From positions 32,875,501-32,939,500 of the forward strand of contig JAPYXD010000710.1 of NCBI GenBank assembly GCA_030998225.1: a stretch of 64,000 bases of DNA, written 5' to 3'. The position numbers and the translations under genes were made by a program. This document shows, piece by piece, positions 1 through 12,810 of this stretch. The notes beneath the pieces are model-generated. The model was not told where the DNA came from. It searched no databases and saw only the letters and a list, made by a program, of their open reading frames with translations. Position 1 is the first letter of the stretch; every line of letters starts with the position of its first letter. This DNA comes from Diplolepis rosae (taxonomy: Eukaryota; Arthropoda; Insecta; Hymenoptera; Diplolepididae).

Positions 1-363
1 CTTCAAACAATCAATTCAAGATTTTTATATTGATTACGTATTAAATGAAAAAACGGTAACTCTCAATCGGTGTCCTCGTTGAGCAGCAAAACGATATTAA
101 ACTAGTGTAATGATTGAAGGTCATGAAAATTTTCAAATCCTTGGTACGTGGTACTGAATGATTCTGGAGTGATCGAGATCCTTGGCTGAGTAATGTAGGA
201 GTATCGTAGTCACGTAACAGTTTTTCCATAAGAGACCCCACCTAGTCGATGGAAACTCTTGCGGTAATCCGAATTAAGAGAATTGTGGGGGAAAAAATTT
301 TTTCCCATTGTTAACCATCAACCATTCCCTATCATGCGCGAGGTCCAATGACTGTCGATGAGG
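1..363. other. Upstream flank of the first cuticular gene, no gene seen
   Basis: No convincing coding region. The final 100 bases lead directly into a TATA box, so this is the proximal 5' flank of the Gly/Tyr-rich cuticular gene. Short open frames here have no recognisable features. Confidence 0.6.
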
Positions 364-400
364 TATAAAAGGGACTTACTAGATACTCGTCTATTCAGTC
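364..400 (+). promoter_or_regulatory. TATA box and initiator of cuticular gene 1
   Basis: TATAAAA at 364-370 is followed by TCAGTC at 395-400, an arthropod-type initiator. Its A at 397 lies 33 nt downstream of the first T. The ATG follows at 434, giving a short 5' UTR of about 37 nt. Confidence 0.8.
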
Positions 401-433
401 AACAGTGCTAACTAATCTGCCATAACCATCAAC

Positions 434-3400
434 ATGATCAAGCTGGTGAGTACATCGTGCTGCAAATCGAGTGTAATCTCAAAATCTCAATTGCAAAATT
501 GGAATTTAATTCAACTCATCTAAGCATTTCAAATTTCAACCTTATCAGAAATTGGATTTCGCATGATGGAATAATAATCGTATATACACATAGACAAATA
601 TTGCGTTGATCCAAACAAAATTTAGTTGGATTGAGCAAATATTTTGCTTATTATATGGCTGATCAAATTTTTAATTTATCCAAGCCATCCAACCAAGTTT
701 TGTTTGATTTAATTAAAAATCTTGGTTCATTTAATTCAGTGATTTAGTTTGATCAGGCACATTTTTTCAGTGTTTAATTACTACAAAATTATAAGATTCA
801 CACTTGAAATTTCAGTCCTATATGAATAAAATTGTTGTCTCGTGAGGTTGGATATTTTTTTCTAGAGATAATGTTGCGTTTAAACTTTTAACAAACGAGT
901 ATTTTTGAAGCGTGAAAAATTTTCTACTTATCATAATGGGACACGGAGAAAATTCATTTGTGGAGATTTAATTAAAAGTTGAGTAAAGTTGGGACATAGT
1001 AGCTTTTAGTGAAATTTAAAATTTTGTGTATTTATTCAATAACGAATTATAAAGTTTCGTTATTGAATGAATACACAAAAAAAATTTTAACTTTCACCAA
1101 GAGCCACTAGGGTCCCAGCTTTATTCAACTTTTGATTAAATTTTTACAAATATATTTTCTCCGTAAAGTTTTATTGGACATGTGGGATATTTATTCTGTA
1201 AAATATTATTAATTATTAAAATTTTGGATTTTAAAAATCAGGACAATTTTTGTTACTATTTTAATGATACAGAGCGATTTATAAAGGAAAACCTATAAGC
1301 TAAAACGTTATCAACTTTATAGCGGTTCATATTTTATAAATATGAAATATCTATTGTATGTTCCCCTAATTGAAATTTATAGAACTTTATTATCATTAAT
1401 TAATTAAAAAATTAAAAATCTGGTGAAATTATTTATATTTATTTATTTATTTTCTTGTCCCAAGAGGATGAGGGGAAGATAGATTTTTGAATGAATCCAT
1501 CTTGAAAATATGGAAATGAAGATAACAGTGAAATATGTATTTTAAAACAGATAAAAATGTATTAAAAAAAACATTTCCCTTAAAAATATTTTTGTTTATT
1601 TGTGACATATCTATTTATTATTTTACAGTTGTAACAAATCCTATTGCATTGAAATATTGTATATTTAAGGATTCTCTTATTCATCTTCTGTTTATATAAA
1701 AAGTTGTAAAACATTGTAGTGAGATCCAAATATAAAAATATATATAAATATATATATTGATATATTTCGACATAATGTGATTTACCAAAAAATGTGAGTA
1801 GTAATTGCAAAAATTAAGCATGCAAATTAACCTTTAAATCGCTTCACGAGACCGTAACTAACATTATTATAAATAATTTGAATAAAAACTTTATTCAAGC
1901 ATCATTGATAGTATTGGAATAATTGATGCGTGACATTATAGAGAATCGCAAAAAAATGACTGACATTGAGATAACTATTTTTATATAAAAAGGTTTCTTT
2001 AAGTGAAAGTGAGAATTATTGCAATTTATTTTGATTAAACACATTTAAATATGTATAAAATAATTGATATTGTTACAAATTTGCAAACAGCGTTAATTTC
2101 GAATGACCCATAACGATATTCACGTGACTGAAAACGAAGTTTACTCATACCGGTGATAAACAATACGCTACGACTGCATTCGGTATAGTTACAGAATTGT
2201 ATTATGTAATGCACCGGTCATTCACATATATGACGATGCAATTCACTGCAAACCTATGGAACGTGTTAAAAACTTTTTATTATAAATAAAGAAAGAAAAA
2301 AATTATTCAGGCATAAATTTGTTGGTAAAAAACATAAAATTTAATAAAAAAGTTTATGAATTTAATTTCTTTATATGAAAGATAGTATATAGCCTTGAGT
2401 TTTCCTCTGTCGAGAGAAATAATTGAAATTGTAAAAAAATACTTATCCTTTTTCATATTGGCAAATATAAATTTATTATCGTACATCCAAGAGTAGCAAT
2501 TATTTTTAATACGTCCATTGATGCTTGCTGTGATTATGAGTTTGCTGCACTCAGACTCTCTCGATAAATTACACAGAGTTTGAAATTAAATTATGATAAA
2601 AACCTGAAGTGCAATAAAAATTCTTGTAAAGTAAATCAAAAATAAAATTAATGAGCACACCCTTTACGATTGTTTACGTCCCTAATTCTCGTAAACAATA
2701 TGTGAAAATTATGCAAAAAAAATATGATGATATCATCGGTTCATTTTTGCGGAATGTTAATGACATGAGAAATGACATCTATTTTGACACAATCCGAATG
2801 AGTATGTTTTATGTGAGGAAATAGCCCCCCGCTCCTTCATTCATGATCTAAGAAGGCGACTGTAAGGAAATACAAATATGACAAGAAAATGACATGTGTT
2901 AATTCGCGGGAATAAAAGAAATTATTTCACAAATATGAGTATCAATTTTGACTAAACACGTTTCCCAATGAATTTCGTGATAGAACATTTCAGTTTCAGA
3001 CGTTTTCATAAGCGTTTTTTGAAGAAATCTTGGAAATTATTTCACGAGATTTATTAGTTTCATATTATTTTAATCCCAGAAGATTTATTTATGTATATTT
3101 TCAATAACTAGAATGAAATCGACTCACATTAATTATATTTAATAGGCAGAATTGATTTTCAATTTGATGGATAATATATGAAGTACACTATTAGAAATTT
3201 CTGTACTAAACTACCATTACATGTAAAGGAAGTTTTTTTCAGTAACGCATATTAAATGTAAAATACTTCCATCTTAAAAAATACAAACTTTTATTTGAAT
3301 TTTAATACACATGTGTATATATTTTAATAATGTTTGTTAATTTTAGTATATTTCGATTGAAAAGTTATTAAATTTAATATTAATGTATATTAATTTTTCA

Positions 3401-4262
3401 TAATATGCAAATCTATTAATTTTAATTTACCACTTATATATTAAAGTCTATTAAAACTAATAAGATTTTTAACAGTGTAATTTACACCATGAGCATATTT
3501 ATACAAAACAATATACAAAAAATGTTGGTGTTCATAGATATACAAGAGAAATCCTTTTAATAAATTAATTATTTACAATAACATTTAGCTGATAAAAAAT
3601 GAAATTTGGTATGTCATGAATCGATTCTTTTGAAATAAATACTTAAATGAATGTGTGTTTTTTCAGGTATTGCTTTTCGCCACGGTGGCATGTTCATATG
3701 CTTCAGCTGGTTTGTACTCCGGAGTTGGATTGTATGATAATTATGGTTATGGATCCTATGGATCTTATGGATATGGATACCCATATGCTACCAGTTACGC
3801 AAACACTTACAAGGTAAAAATTAATAAAAAATCGACTATTCGCATATTTGTTATTTTCCTACTTACAACTTATGTTGCTACAAGCAAGATTTCATTATTA
3901 AAAAACTTTGAACAAGTTGAACGTAAAAAAAATAATAATTATTAACTTACTTGCAGGTATTGCCTTCGGTAACGAAAGTGATTGCACCTCCAGTAACTAA
4001 AATTGCATACGCCGCTCCTGCCGTGACTAAAATTGCGTATGCTCCACCTACAATCTACAGCCCTATTTACAAATATAGCACCTTAGGATATGGTGGATAT
4101 GGTGGATATGGTGGATACAGTGGATACAGTGGATACCCTCTTGGCTACAGTCATGGTCTCGGTTATGGTAGTTATGGTAGCCACGGTTTGGGATATGGAG
4201 GATACGGATATGGTGGATATGGCCATGGTCTAGGATACGGTTACAACTCTTACCACCTTTAA
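434..4262 (+). CDS. Gly/Tyr-rich low-complexity cuticular protein (3 exons)
   Basis: Predicted secreted structural cuticle protein. Exons read 434-445 (MIKL only), 3667-3813 and 3957-4262, with GT...AG introns in phase 0, giving about 154 residues. The joined N-terminus MIKLVLLFATVACSYASA is a clear signal peptide. Residues ~19-50 are GYGSYG-type repeats ending in NTYKV. The next block has V/A/P-rich 'VTKIAYA' repeats, and the C-terminal half is nearly pure GYGGYG/SGYSGY ending YHL. A tiny first exon encoding only the start of the signal peptide is typical of insect cuticular genes. The NTYKV motif recalls DTYKV in the minus-strand gene at 48652-49002, suggesting a shared family. No Rebers-Riddiford chitin-binding domain is visible. 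The family assignment (CPLC, apidermin-like or glycine-rich) is uncertain, but the gene model is well supported by splice sites and promoter. Confidence 0.85.
942..1165. repeat. Hairpin inverted-repeat element in intron 1 (CACGGAGAAAA type)
   Basis: Starts CACGGAGAAAAT and ends with its complement (TTTTCTCCGT). The arms pair over roughly 90 bp with mismatches around a centre near 1050, where TTCAATAACGAA meets its complement. The end sequence matches the family at 36294, 38104 and 44963, but TA flanks are not clear here. Confidence 0.65.
1166..3650 (+). other. Remainder of the long first intron
   Basis: AT-rich intronic DNA of the first cuticular gene. No coding region or RNA gene was recognised. 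A tract at 600-780 rich in ATTTGGTTGGAT-like words resembles the repeats near 47300 and 54700 but has no clear ends. Confidence 0.6.
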
Positions 4263-4459
4263 GCCCTAAAACAACGATAAAGTCAAACACCAAAAAATTC
4301 AAGACTAATATTGTATATACGAATCTTTTTGTATTATCCCATCCGTAATGAAAAATACATATTTTTACCCCTTCCTAAAAAATATAGTTTTATTATTTTC
4401 ACCCTTAAGGGCATGTGGTAATTGAAAAAAGTAGCAAGTTAATGTGAAAAAATTCGTCC

Positions 4460-4720
4460 AATTTCTACACTTTTGTGTCCAAAATACATAAACTTTTATT
4501 TTTAAAATTTGGGAAATGGTAGGGAAGATAAAAACGGAAGTAGATAGACTACTTTTGTTTTTGACAATGAAAAAAAATTTCCGATATATTTGGATAAAAT
4601 TCAACGGTGTTTCAATTTCGAAACCAAAAGTAGTCAATCTACGTCCGTTTTTATCTTCCCTACCATTTCCCAAATTCTAAAAACAAAAGTTTATGTATTT
4701 TGGACACGAAAGTGTAGAAA
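4460..4720. repeat. Imperfect palindromic element downstream of cuticular gene 1
   Basis: The left arm (about 4460-4555) and right arm (about 4620-4720) are reverse complements, both containing GGGAAATGGTAGGGAAGATA or its complement. They surround a ~65 bp spacer. A related left-arm stretch (GGGCATGTG ... CAAAATACAT) recurs in weaker form at 43396-43520, so this is a dispersed family. Confidence 0.7.
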
Positions 4721-4729
4721 ACCTAAAGT

Positions 4730-4950
4730 TAGTCTAAACTTATTCTTTGTTATATTATTTATACTTTTGGGTATGAAAAGCACTCTAGCTAAAAAAATAT
4801 AGCTACCAAATTTTTTTTTTATATTTTGGAATAGTTTTATTTATTTTTTTATTTTATTTGTAACTTTTTTTCAATGATGTTACCTTATTTTCCATACTCA
4901 AAAAGTTGCTACACATTGTAAGGAACAAAAAAAAGAATTATATCGTGACA
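4730..4950 (+). repeat. Dispersed repeat hit by the giant foldback (left flank)
   Basis: Shares many words with 63060-63270, such as AAGCACT..AGCTAAAAAAAT, TACCTTATTTT and AAAAAGTTGCTACA, followed by AAGGAACAAAA and an A-run with GAAT. It ends just before the giant foldback. The A-run plus GAATCATGAC block reappears right after the foldback at 22629-22653. The 63 kb copy therefore serves as an approximate empty site. Confidence 0.65.
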
Positions 4951-4993
4951 TGTTTCCGTACATGTTCAATGTTTTATTGACCCACAATAATAA

Positions 4994-6010
4994 TTTTGTA
5001 ATAGTTAATTTGGCATGGGGTCAGTTTTGATACGGATTTATTTTTTTAATTAAGTGATAGAACACATAAAAAATACAAAAGGCAAACGTTTCGGCCACAA
5101 ATGGGGGCCCTCTTCAGTGCCAATTAGCTTAATAGTAACCTTTAAATATTTATTAACTAAGACATGCAACTTAATAATTATTGTATTTTTTGTTTTTTTC
5201 TTTTTTTCCTTTGCTTATTGATATTAGAAAAAGATAGAGTAAACATGCGGAAAGACTTATGGGTAAGCGAGTTCCTAGGTGTGAAGGAACCAGGCCGTTC
5301 CAAAAACTGTTCTAACGAGTAATCCTCTCCCACAGGAACCGTGAAAAATGCGACCGCGGAACGCACTCTCTCAAGGGCACATATATAAACACAATTATTT
5401 CACCAAAGAAAGAAACAACACGATGGAGAATATAACGTGGATCCTTGGTAAAGCACGCACAGCAAACCACACACATTCACGAGCACCAGAAGTAAAGGAA
5501 ACTGAAGTTAAAACAATAAGAACGATGTAATTGGTACGGAAAAATTTTTATTTTGTATTTTCTCCGAAGCCGCAGAGATGACAGACGAAAGTAAGTCCAC
5601 CACTCTGCCACATGGCTAAAAGAAAACTGATTTGGGAAGAAGTCGTATTTAGGAAGACTAGTGTTCAGAGTTTGACGTGTATAGAAAGCATTCTCCAGAT
5701 AGGTCAGGTTCCAACACCAAGGGTTATACACAGTAAAACCTTATTTTAATGTCCCCGGCACTTGAGATTATTATGTGCTCAAGCGTCCGACAAAAGCAAA
5801 GACCCACCACATGTTCGAAAAACTCTGTAAGGAAAGGCACTCAACACGGTCCCGACGTCATAAAAGTTGTACACATTTCTGTGGATATAGAAAGTAAAAT
5901 GCAACTAAAGTGGAAATTCACGAAAAATTAATTTCCTGGTTTTTCGAAACCTCTCATTCTTAATAAATGGAACCCGGAAAAATACAATATTAAGTTTGTA
6001 AGTATGATGT
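4994..6010 (-). repeat. Left outer arm of the giant foldback
   Basis: About 1.0 kb of non-tandem sequence, the reverse complement of 21616-22632. Read outwards (minus strand) it has a degenerate satellite edge, then GC-richer DNA, a TTTATATAT box, the GTGCGTTCCGCGGTCGC stretch, an A-rich stretch, the hammerhead-like motif and the end. Short frames of 60-84 codons in both arms have no recognisable protein features and are not called as genes. Confidence 0.8.
5088..5117 (-). ncRNA. Hammerhead-like RNA motif, left end of foldback
   Basis: Mirror copy of the motif at 22509-22538. On the minus strand it reads CTGAAGA, a GGCC/GGCC stem with a 9-nt loop, then GAAAC. CTGANGA...GAAAC is the conserved core of hammerhead ribozymes, and Penelope-like elements are known to carry them. 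One extra unpaired G precedes the stem, and the other two helices were not established, so activity is unproven. Confidence 0.5.
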
Positions 6011-9000
6011 CCGAGTTTTTCAGATTATAAGACTGTTGTAAAGTGGCAAAATATTACGAGAGTTATTCGAACTCTGACTTAAATAGAGTGGCCAATTAAT
6101 ACAGTAGCACTACGGATTCTAAGACTGATAAAAAATGGCCAAGTAATGCGCGAGCACTTCGGACTCTAATTCTGAGTAAGGTGGCCAAGTAATGCGCGAG
6201 CACATCAGACTCTGATTCTGAGTAAGGTGGCCAAGTAATGCGCGAGTTCAATGGACGTCAGGACTGATATAAATGCAAAAATAGCCGCGTAATACGCGAG
6301 ATCAAACGAAGTCTGACCTAAATAAGGAGGCAAAGTAATGCGCGAATTCTTAGTACAGGATTTTTATATAAAGTGGCCAAGTAATGCGCGAGCTCTTCGG
6401 ACTCTGGCTTAAAATTATGTGGCCAAGTAATTCGCGAGATCAATGGACGTCAGGACTCATATAAATGCACAAAAAGCCGCGTAATACGCGAGATCAAACA
6501 AAGTCTGACCTAAATAAGGTGGCAAAGTAATGCGCGAGCTCTTCGGACTCAGATTTTCAGTAAGGTGGCCAAGTAATGCGCGAGCACATCAGATCCTGAT
6601 TCTGAGTAAGGTGGCCAAGTAATGCGCGAGTTCAATGGACGTCAGGACTGATATAAATACAAAAATAGCAGCGTAATACGCGAGATCAACCGAAGTCTGA
6701 CCTAAATAAGGAGGCAAAGTAATGCGCGAATTCTTAGTACAGGATTTTTATATAAAGTGGCCAAGTAATGCGCGAGCTCTTCGGACTCTGGCTTAAAATT
6801 ATGTGGTCAAGTAATTCGCGAGTTCAATGGACGTCAGGACTGATATAAATGCAAAAATAGCCGCGTAATACGCGAGATCAAACGAAATCTGACCTAAATA
6901 AGGTGGCAAAGTAATGCGCGAATTCTTAGTACAGAGTTTTTATATAAAGTGGCCAAGTAATGCGCGAGTTCAATGGACGTCAGGACTGATATAAATACAA
7001 AAATAGGCGCGTAATACGCGAGTTGAACGCAGTCTGACCTGAAAAGAGTGGCCAAGTAATGCGCGAATTCTTAGGGGTATAAGAATTTTTATAAAGTGGC
7101 CAAAAAATAATAATTAACACTTAGGGTCCTTAGACTCTGACCTGAATAATGCGGCCAAGTAATGCGCGAGCACTTCGGACTCTAATTCTGAGTAAGGTGG
7201 CCAAGTAATGCGCGAGCACATCAGACTCTGATTCTGAGTAAGGTGGCCAAGTAATGCGCGAGTTCAATGGACGTCAGGACTGATATAAATGCAAAAATAG
7301 CCGCGTAATACGCGAGATCAAACGAAGTCTGACCTAAATAAGGAGGCAAAGTAATGCGCGAATTCTTACTACAGGATTTTTATATAAAGTGGCCAAGTAA
7401 TGCGCGAGCTCTTCGGACTCTGGCTTAAAATTATGTGGCCAAGTAATTCGCGAGATCAATGGACGTCAGGACTCATATAAATGCACAAAAAGCCGCGTAA
7501 TACGCGAGATCAAACAAAGTCTGACCTAAATAAGGTGGCATAGTAATGCGCGAGCTCTTCGGACTCAGCTTTTCAGTAAGGTGGCCAAGTAATGCGCGAG
7601 CACATCAGATCCTGATTCTGAGTAAGGTGGCCAAGTAATGCGCGAGTTCAATGGACGTCAGGACTGATATAAATACAAAAATAGCAGCGTAATACGCGAG
7701 ATCAACCGAAGTCTGACCTAAATAAGGAGGCAAAGTAATGCGCGAATTCTTAGTACAGGATTTTTATATAAAGTGGCCAAGTAATGCGCGAGCTCTTCGG
7801 ACTCTGGATTAAAATTATGTGGTCAAGTAATTCGCGAGTTCAATGGACGTCAGGACTGATATAAATGCAAAAATAGCCGCGTAATACGCGAGATCAAACG
7901 AAATCTGACCTAAATAAGGTGGCAAAGTAATGCGCGAATTCTTAGTACAGAGTTTTTATATAAAGTGGCCAAGTAATGCGCGAGTTCAATGGACGTCAGG
8001 ACTGATATAAATACAAAAATAGGCGCGTAATACGCGAGTTGAACGCAGTCTGACCTGAAAAGAGTGGCCAAGTAATGCGCGAATTCTTAGGGGTATAAGA
8101 ATTTTTATAAAGTGGCCAAAAAATAATAATTAACACTTAGGGTCCTTAGACTCTGACCTGAATAATGCGGCCAAGTAATGCGCGAGCACTTCGGACTCAG
8201 ATTTTCAGTAAGGTGGCCAAGTAATGCGCGAGTTCAACGGACGTCAGGACTGACATAAATGCAAAAATAGCCGCGTAATACGCGAGATCAAACGAAATCT
8301 GACCTAAATAAGGTGGCAAAGTAATGCGCGAATTCTTAGTACAGAATTTTAATATAAAGTGGCCAAGTAATGCGCGAGCTCTTCGGACTCTGGCTTAAAA
8401 TTATGTGGCCAAGTAATGCGCGAGTTCAATGGACGTCAGGACTGATATAAATCCAAAAATAGGCGCGTAATACGAGAGTTGAACGCAGTCTGACCTGAAA
8501 AGAGTGGCCAAGTAATGCGCGAGCTCTTCGGACTCTGGCTTAAAATTATGTGGCCAAGTAATTCGCGAGATCAATGGACGTCAGGACTGATATAAATGCA
8601 CAAAAAGCCGCGTAATACGCGAGATCAAACAAAGTCTGACCTAAATAAGGTGGCAAAGTAATGCGCGAATTTTTAGGATAGGATTTTTATATAAAGTGGC
8701 CAAGTAATGCGCGAGCTCTTCGGACTCTGGCTTAAAATTATGTGGCCAAGTAATTCTCGAGTTCAATGGACGCCAGGACTGATATAAATGCAAAAATAGC
8801 CGCGTGATACGCGAGATCAAACGAAATCTGACCTAAATAAGGAGGCAAAGTAATGCGCGAATTTTTAGGACAGGATTTTTATATAAAGTGGCCAAGTAAT
8901 GCGCGAGCTCTTCGGACTCTGGCTTAAAATTATGTGGCCAAGTAATTCGCGAGTTCAATGGACGCCAGGACTGATATAAATGCAAAAATAGCCGCGTGAT

Positions 9001-12000
9001 ACGCGAGATCAAACGAAATCTGACCTAAATAAGGTGGCAAAGTAATGCACGAATTCTTAGTACAGAATTTTTATATAAAGTGGCCAAGTAATGCGCGAGC
9101 TCTTCGGACTCTGGCTTAAAATTATGTGGCCAAGTAATGCGTGAATTCTTAGTACAGAATTTTTATATATAAAGTGGCCACGTAATGCGCGAGTTCAATG
9201 GACGTCACGACTGTTATAAATAAAAAATAGGCGCGTAATACGCGAGTTGAACGCAGTCTGACCTGAAAAGAGTGGCCAAGTAATGCGCGAATTCTTAGGG
9301 GTATATAGTGGCCAATAAATAATAATTAACACTTAGGGTCCTTAGACTATGACCTGAATAATGCGGCCAAGTAATGCGCGAGCTCTTCGGACTCTGGCTT
9401 AAAATTATGTGGCCAAGTAATGCGCGAGTTCAATGGACGTCAGGACTGATATAAATACAAAAATAGGCGCGTAATACGAGAGTTGAACGCAGTCTGACCT
9501 GAAAAGAGTGGCCAAGTAATGCGCGAGCTCTTCGGACTCTGGCTTAAAATTATGTGGCCAAGTAATTCGCGAGATCAATGGACGTCAGGACTGATATAAA
9601 TGCACAAAAAGCCGCGTAATACGCGAGATCAAACAAAGTCTGACCTAAATAAGGTGCAGAGTAATGCGCGAGCTCTTCGGACTCAGATTTTCAGTAAGGT
9701 GGCCAAGTAATGCGCGAGCACATCAGATCCTGATTCTGAGTAAGGTGGCCAAGTAATGCGCGAGTTCAATGGACGTCAGGACTGATATAAATGCAAAAAT
9801 AGCAGCGTAAAACGCGAGATCAACCGAAGTCTGACCTAAATAAGGTGGCAAAGTAATGCGCGAATTCTTAGTACAGAGTTTTTATATAAAGTGGCCAAGT
9901 AATGCGCGAGCTTATCGGACTCTGGCTTAAAATTATGTAGCCAAGTAATGCGCGAATTCTTAGTACAGAATTTTTATATATAAAGTGGCCAAGTAATGCG
10001 CGAGTTCAATGGACGTCAGGACTGATATAAATACAAAAATAGGCGCGTAATACGCGAGTTGAACGCAGTCTGACCTGAAAAGAGTGGCCAAGTAATGCGC
10101 GAATTCTTAGGGGTATAAGAATTTTTATAAAGTGGCCAAAAAATAATAATTAACACTTAGGGTCCTTAGACTCTGACCTGAATAAAGCGGCCAAGTAATG
10201 CGCGAGCACTTCGTACTCTAATTCTGAGTAAGGTGGCCAAGTAATGCGCGAGCACATCAAACTCTGATTCTGAGTAAGGTGGCCAAGTAATGCGCGAGTT
10301 CAATGGACGTCAGGACTGATATAAATGCAAAAATAGCCGCGTAATACGCGAGATCAACCGAAGTCTGACCTAAATAAGGAGGCAAAGTAATGCGCGAATT
10401 CTTAGTACAGGATTTTTATATAAAGTGGCCAAGTAATGCGCGAGCTCTTCGGACTCTGGCTTAAAATTATGTGGCCAAGTAATTCGCGAGTTCAATGGAC
10501 GCCAGGACTGACATAAATGCAAAAATAGCCGCGTAATACGCGAGATCAAACGAAATCTGACCTAAATAAGGTGGCAAAGTAATGCGCGAATTCCTAGTAC
10601 AGAATTTTAATATAAAGTGGCCAAGTAATGCGCGAGCTCTTCGGACTCTGGCTTAAAATTATGTGGCCAAGTAATGCGCGAGTTCAATGGACGTCAGGAC
10701 TGATATAAATACAAAAATAGGCGCGTAATACGAGAGTTGAACGCAGTCTGACCTGAAAAGAGTGGCCAAGTAATGCGCGAGCTCTTCGGACTCTGGCTTA
10801 AAATTATGTGGCCAAGTAATTCGCGAGATCAATGGACGTCAGGACTGATATAAATGCACAAAAAGCCGCGTAATACGCGAGATCAAACAAAGTCTGACCT
10901 AAATAAGGTGCAGATTAATGCGCGAGCTCTTCGGACTCAGATTTTCAGTAAGGTGGCCAAGTAATGCGCGAGCACATCAGATCCTGATTCTGAGTAAGGT
11001 GGCCAAGTAATGCGCGAGTTCAATGGACGTCAGGACTGATATAAATGCAAAAATAGCAGCGTAAAACGCGAGATCAACCGAAGTCTGACCTAAATAAGGT
11101 GGCAAAGTAATGCGCGAATTCTTAGTACAGAGTTTTTATATAAAGTGGCCAAGTAATGCGCGAGCTTATCGGACTCTGGCTTAAAATTATGTAGCCAAGT
11201 AATGCGCGAATTCTTAGTACAGAATTTTTATATATAAAGTGGCCAAGTAATGCGCGAGTTCAATGGACGTCAGGACTGATATAAATACAAAAATAGGCGC
11301 GTAATACGCGAGTTGAACGCAGTCTGACCTGAAAAGAGTGGCCAAGTAATGCGCGAATTCTTAGGGGTATAAGAATTTTTATAAAGTGGCCAAAAAATAA
11401 TAATTAACACTTAGGGTCCTTAGACTCTGACCTGAATAAAGCGGCCAAGTAATGCGCGAGCACTTCGTACTCTAATTCTGAGTAAGGTGGCCAAGTAATG
11501 CGCGAGCACATCAAACTCTGATTCTGAGTAAGGTGGCCAAGTAATGCGCGAGTTCAATGGACGTCAGGACTGATATAAATGCAAAAATAGCCGCGTAATA
11601 CGCGAGATCAACCGAAGTCTGACCTAAATAAGGAGGCAAAGTAATGCGCGAATTCTTAGTACAGGATTTTTATATAAAGTGGCCAAGTAATGCGCGAGCT
11701 CTTCGGACTCTGGCTTAAAATTATGTGGCCAAGTAATTCGCGAGTTCAATGGACGCCAGGACTGATATAAATGCAAAAATAGCCGCGTGATACGCGAGAT
11801 CAAACGAAATCTGACCTAAATAAGGTGGCAAAGTAATGCGCGAATTCTTAGTACAGAATTTTTATATAAAGTGGCCAAGTAATGCGCGAGCTCTTCGGAC
11901 TCTGGCTTAAAATTATGTGGCCAAGTAATGCGTGAATTCTTAGTACAGAATTTTTATATATAAAGTGGCCACGTAATGCGCGAGTTCAATGGACGTCACG

Positions 12001-12723
12001 ACTGTTATAAATACAAAAATAGGCGCGTAATACGCGAGTTGAACGCAGTCTGACCTGAAAAGAGTGGCCAAGTAATGCGCGAATTCTTAGGGGTATAAGA
12101 ATTTTTATAAAGTGGCCAAAAAATAATAATTAACACTTAGGGTCCTTAGACTCTGACCTGAATAAAGCGGCCAAGTAATGCGCGAGCACTTCGTACTCTA
12201 ATTCTGAGTAAGGTGGCCAAGTAATGCGCGAGCACATCAAACTCTGATTCTGAGTAAGGTGGCCAAGTAATGCGCGAGTTCAATGGACGTCAGGACTGAT
12301 ATAAATGCAAAAACAGCCGCGTAATACGCGAGATCAAACGAAATCTGACCTAAATAAGGAGGCAAAGTAATGCGCGAATTTTTAGGACAGGATTTTTATA
12401 TAAAGTGGCCAAGTAATGCGCGAGCTCTTCGGACTCTGGCTTAAAATTATGTGGCCAAGTAATTCGCGAGTTCAATGGACGCCAGGACTGACATAAATGC
12501 AAAAATAGCCGCGTAATACGCGAGATCAAACGAAATCTGACCTAAATAAGGTGGCAAAGTAATGCGCGAATTCTTAGTACAGAATTTTTATATAAAGTGG
12601 CCAAGTAATGCGCGAGCTCTTCGGACTCTGGCTTAAAATTATGTGGCCAAGTAATGCGCGAATTCTTAGTACAGAATTTTTATATATAAAGTGGCCAAGT
12701 AATGCGCGAGTTCAATGGACGTC
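6010..12723 (+). repeat. Left satellite array of the foldback
   Basis: Tandem subunits of about 43-57 bp, each carrying a box close to GGCCAAGTAATGCGCGAG. Four recurring subunit types follow one another: a box followed by CTCTTCGGACTCTGG; a box variant followed by TTCAATGGACGTCAGG; a variant containing the odd palindrome CGCGTAATACGCG; and GGCAAAGTAATGCGCGAATTC followed by TTTTTATATAAA. Higher-order units are marked by the TAATTAACACTTAGGG landmark at 7111, 8127, 9323, 10147, 11401 and 12127 (spacings 1016, 1196, 824, 1254, 726). At 6010-6120 the subunits are degenerate, as expected at an array edge. No gene is seen. Confidence 0.95.
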
Positions 12724-12810
12724 GCATTACTTGGCCACTCTTTTCAGGTCAGACTGCGTTCAACTCGCGTATTACGCGCCTATTTTTGTATTTATAACAT
12801 TCCTGACGTC
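12718..12810. other. Orientation switch at the satellite centre
   Basis: The left array runs to GGACGTC at 12723 and is followed directly by GCATTACTTGGCC in the opposite orientation. The matching GACGTC of the right arm lies at 12805-12810. The local hairpin therefore has an 81-nt unpaired loop (12724-12804) and an axis near 12764, about 1.05 kb left of the axis of the outer arms (13813). Confidence 0.85.

Noticed and set aside
4063..4302. Antisense open frame over the Gly/Tyr repeat exon
   Set aside because: Shadow of a repetitive coding exon.
5178..5931. Four short open frames in each foldback arm (60-84 codons)
   Set aside because: They are identical in both arms simply because the arms are identical. 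No recognisable motifs, and they overlap on opposite strands.
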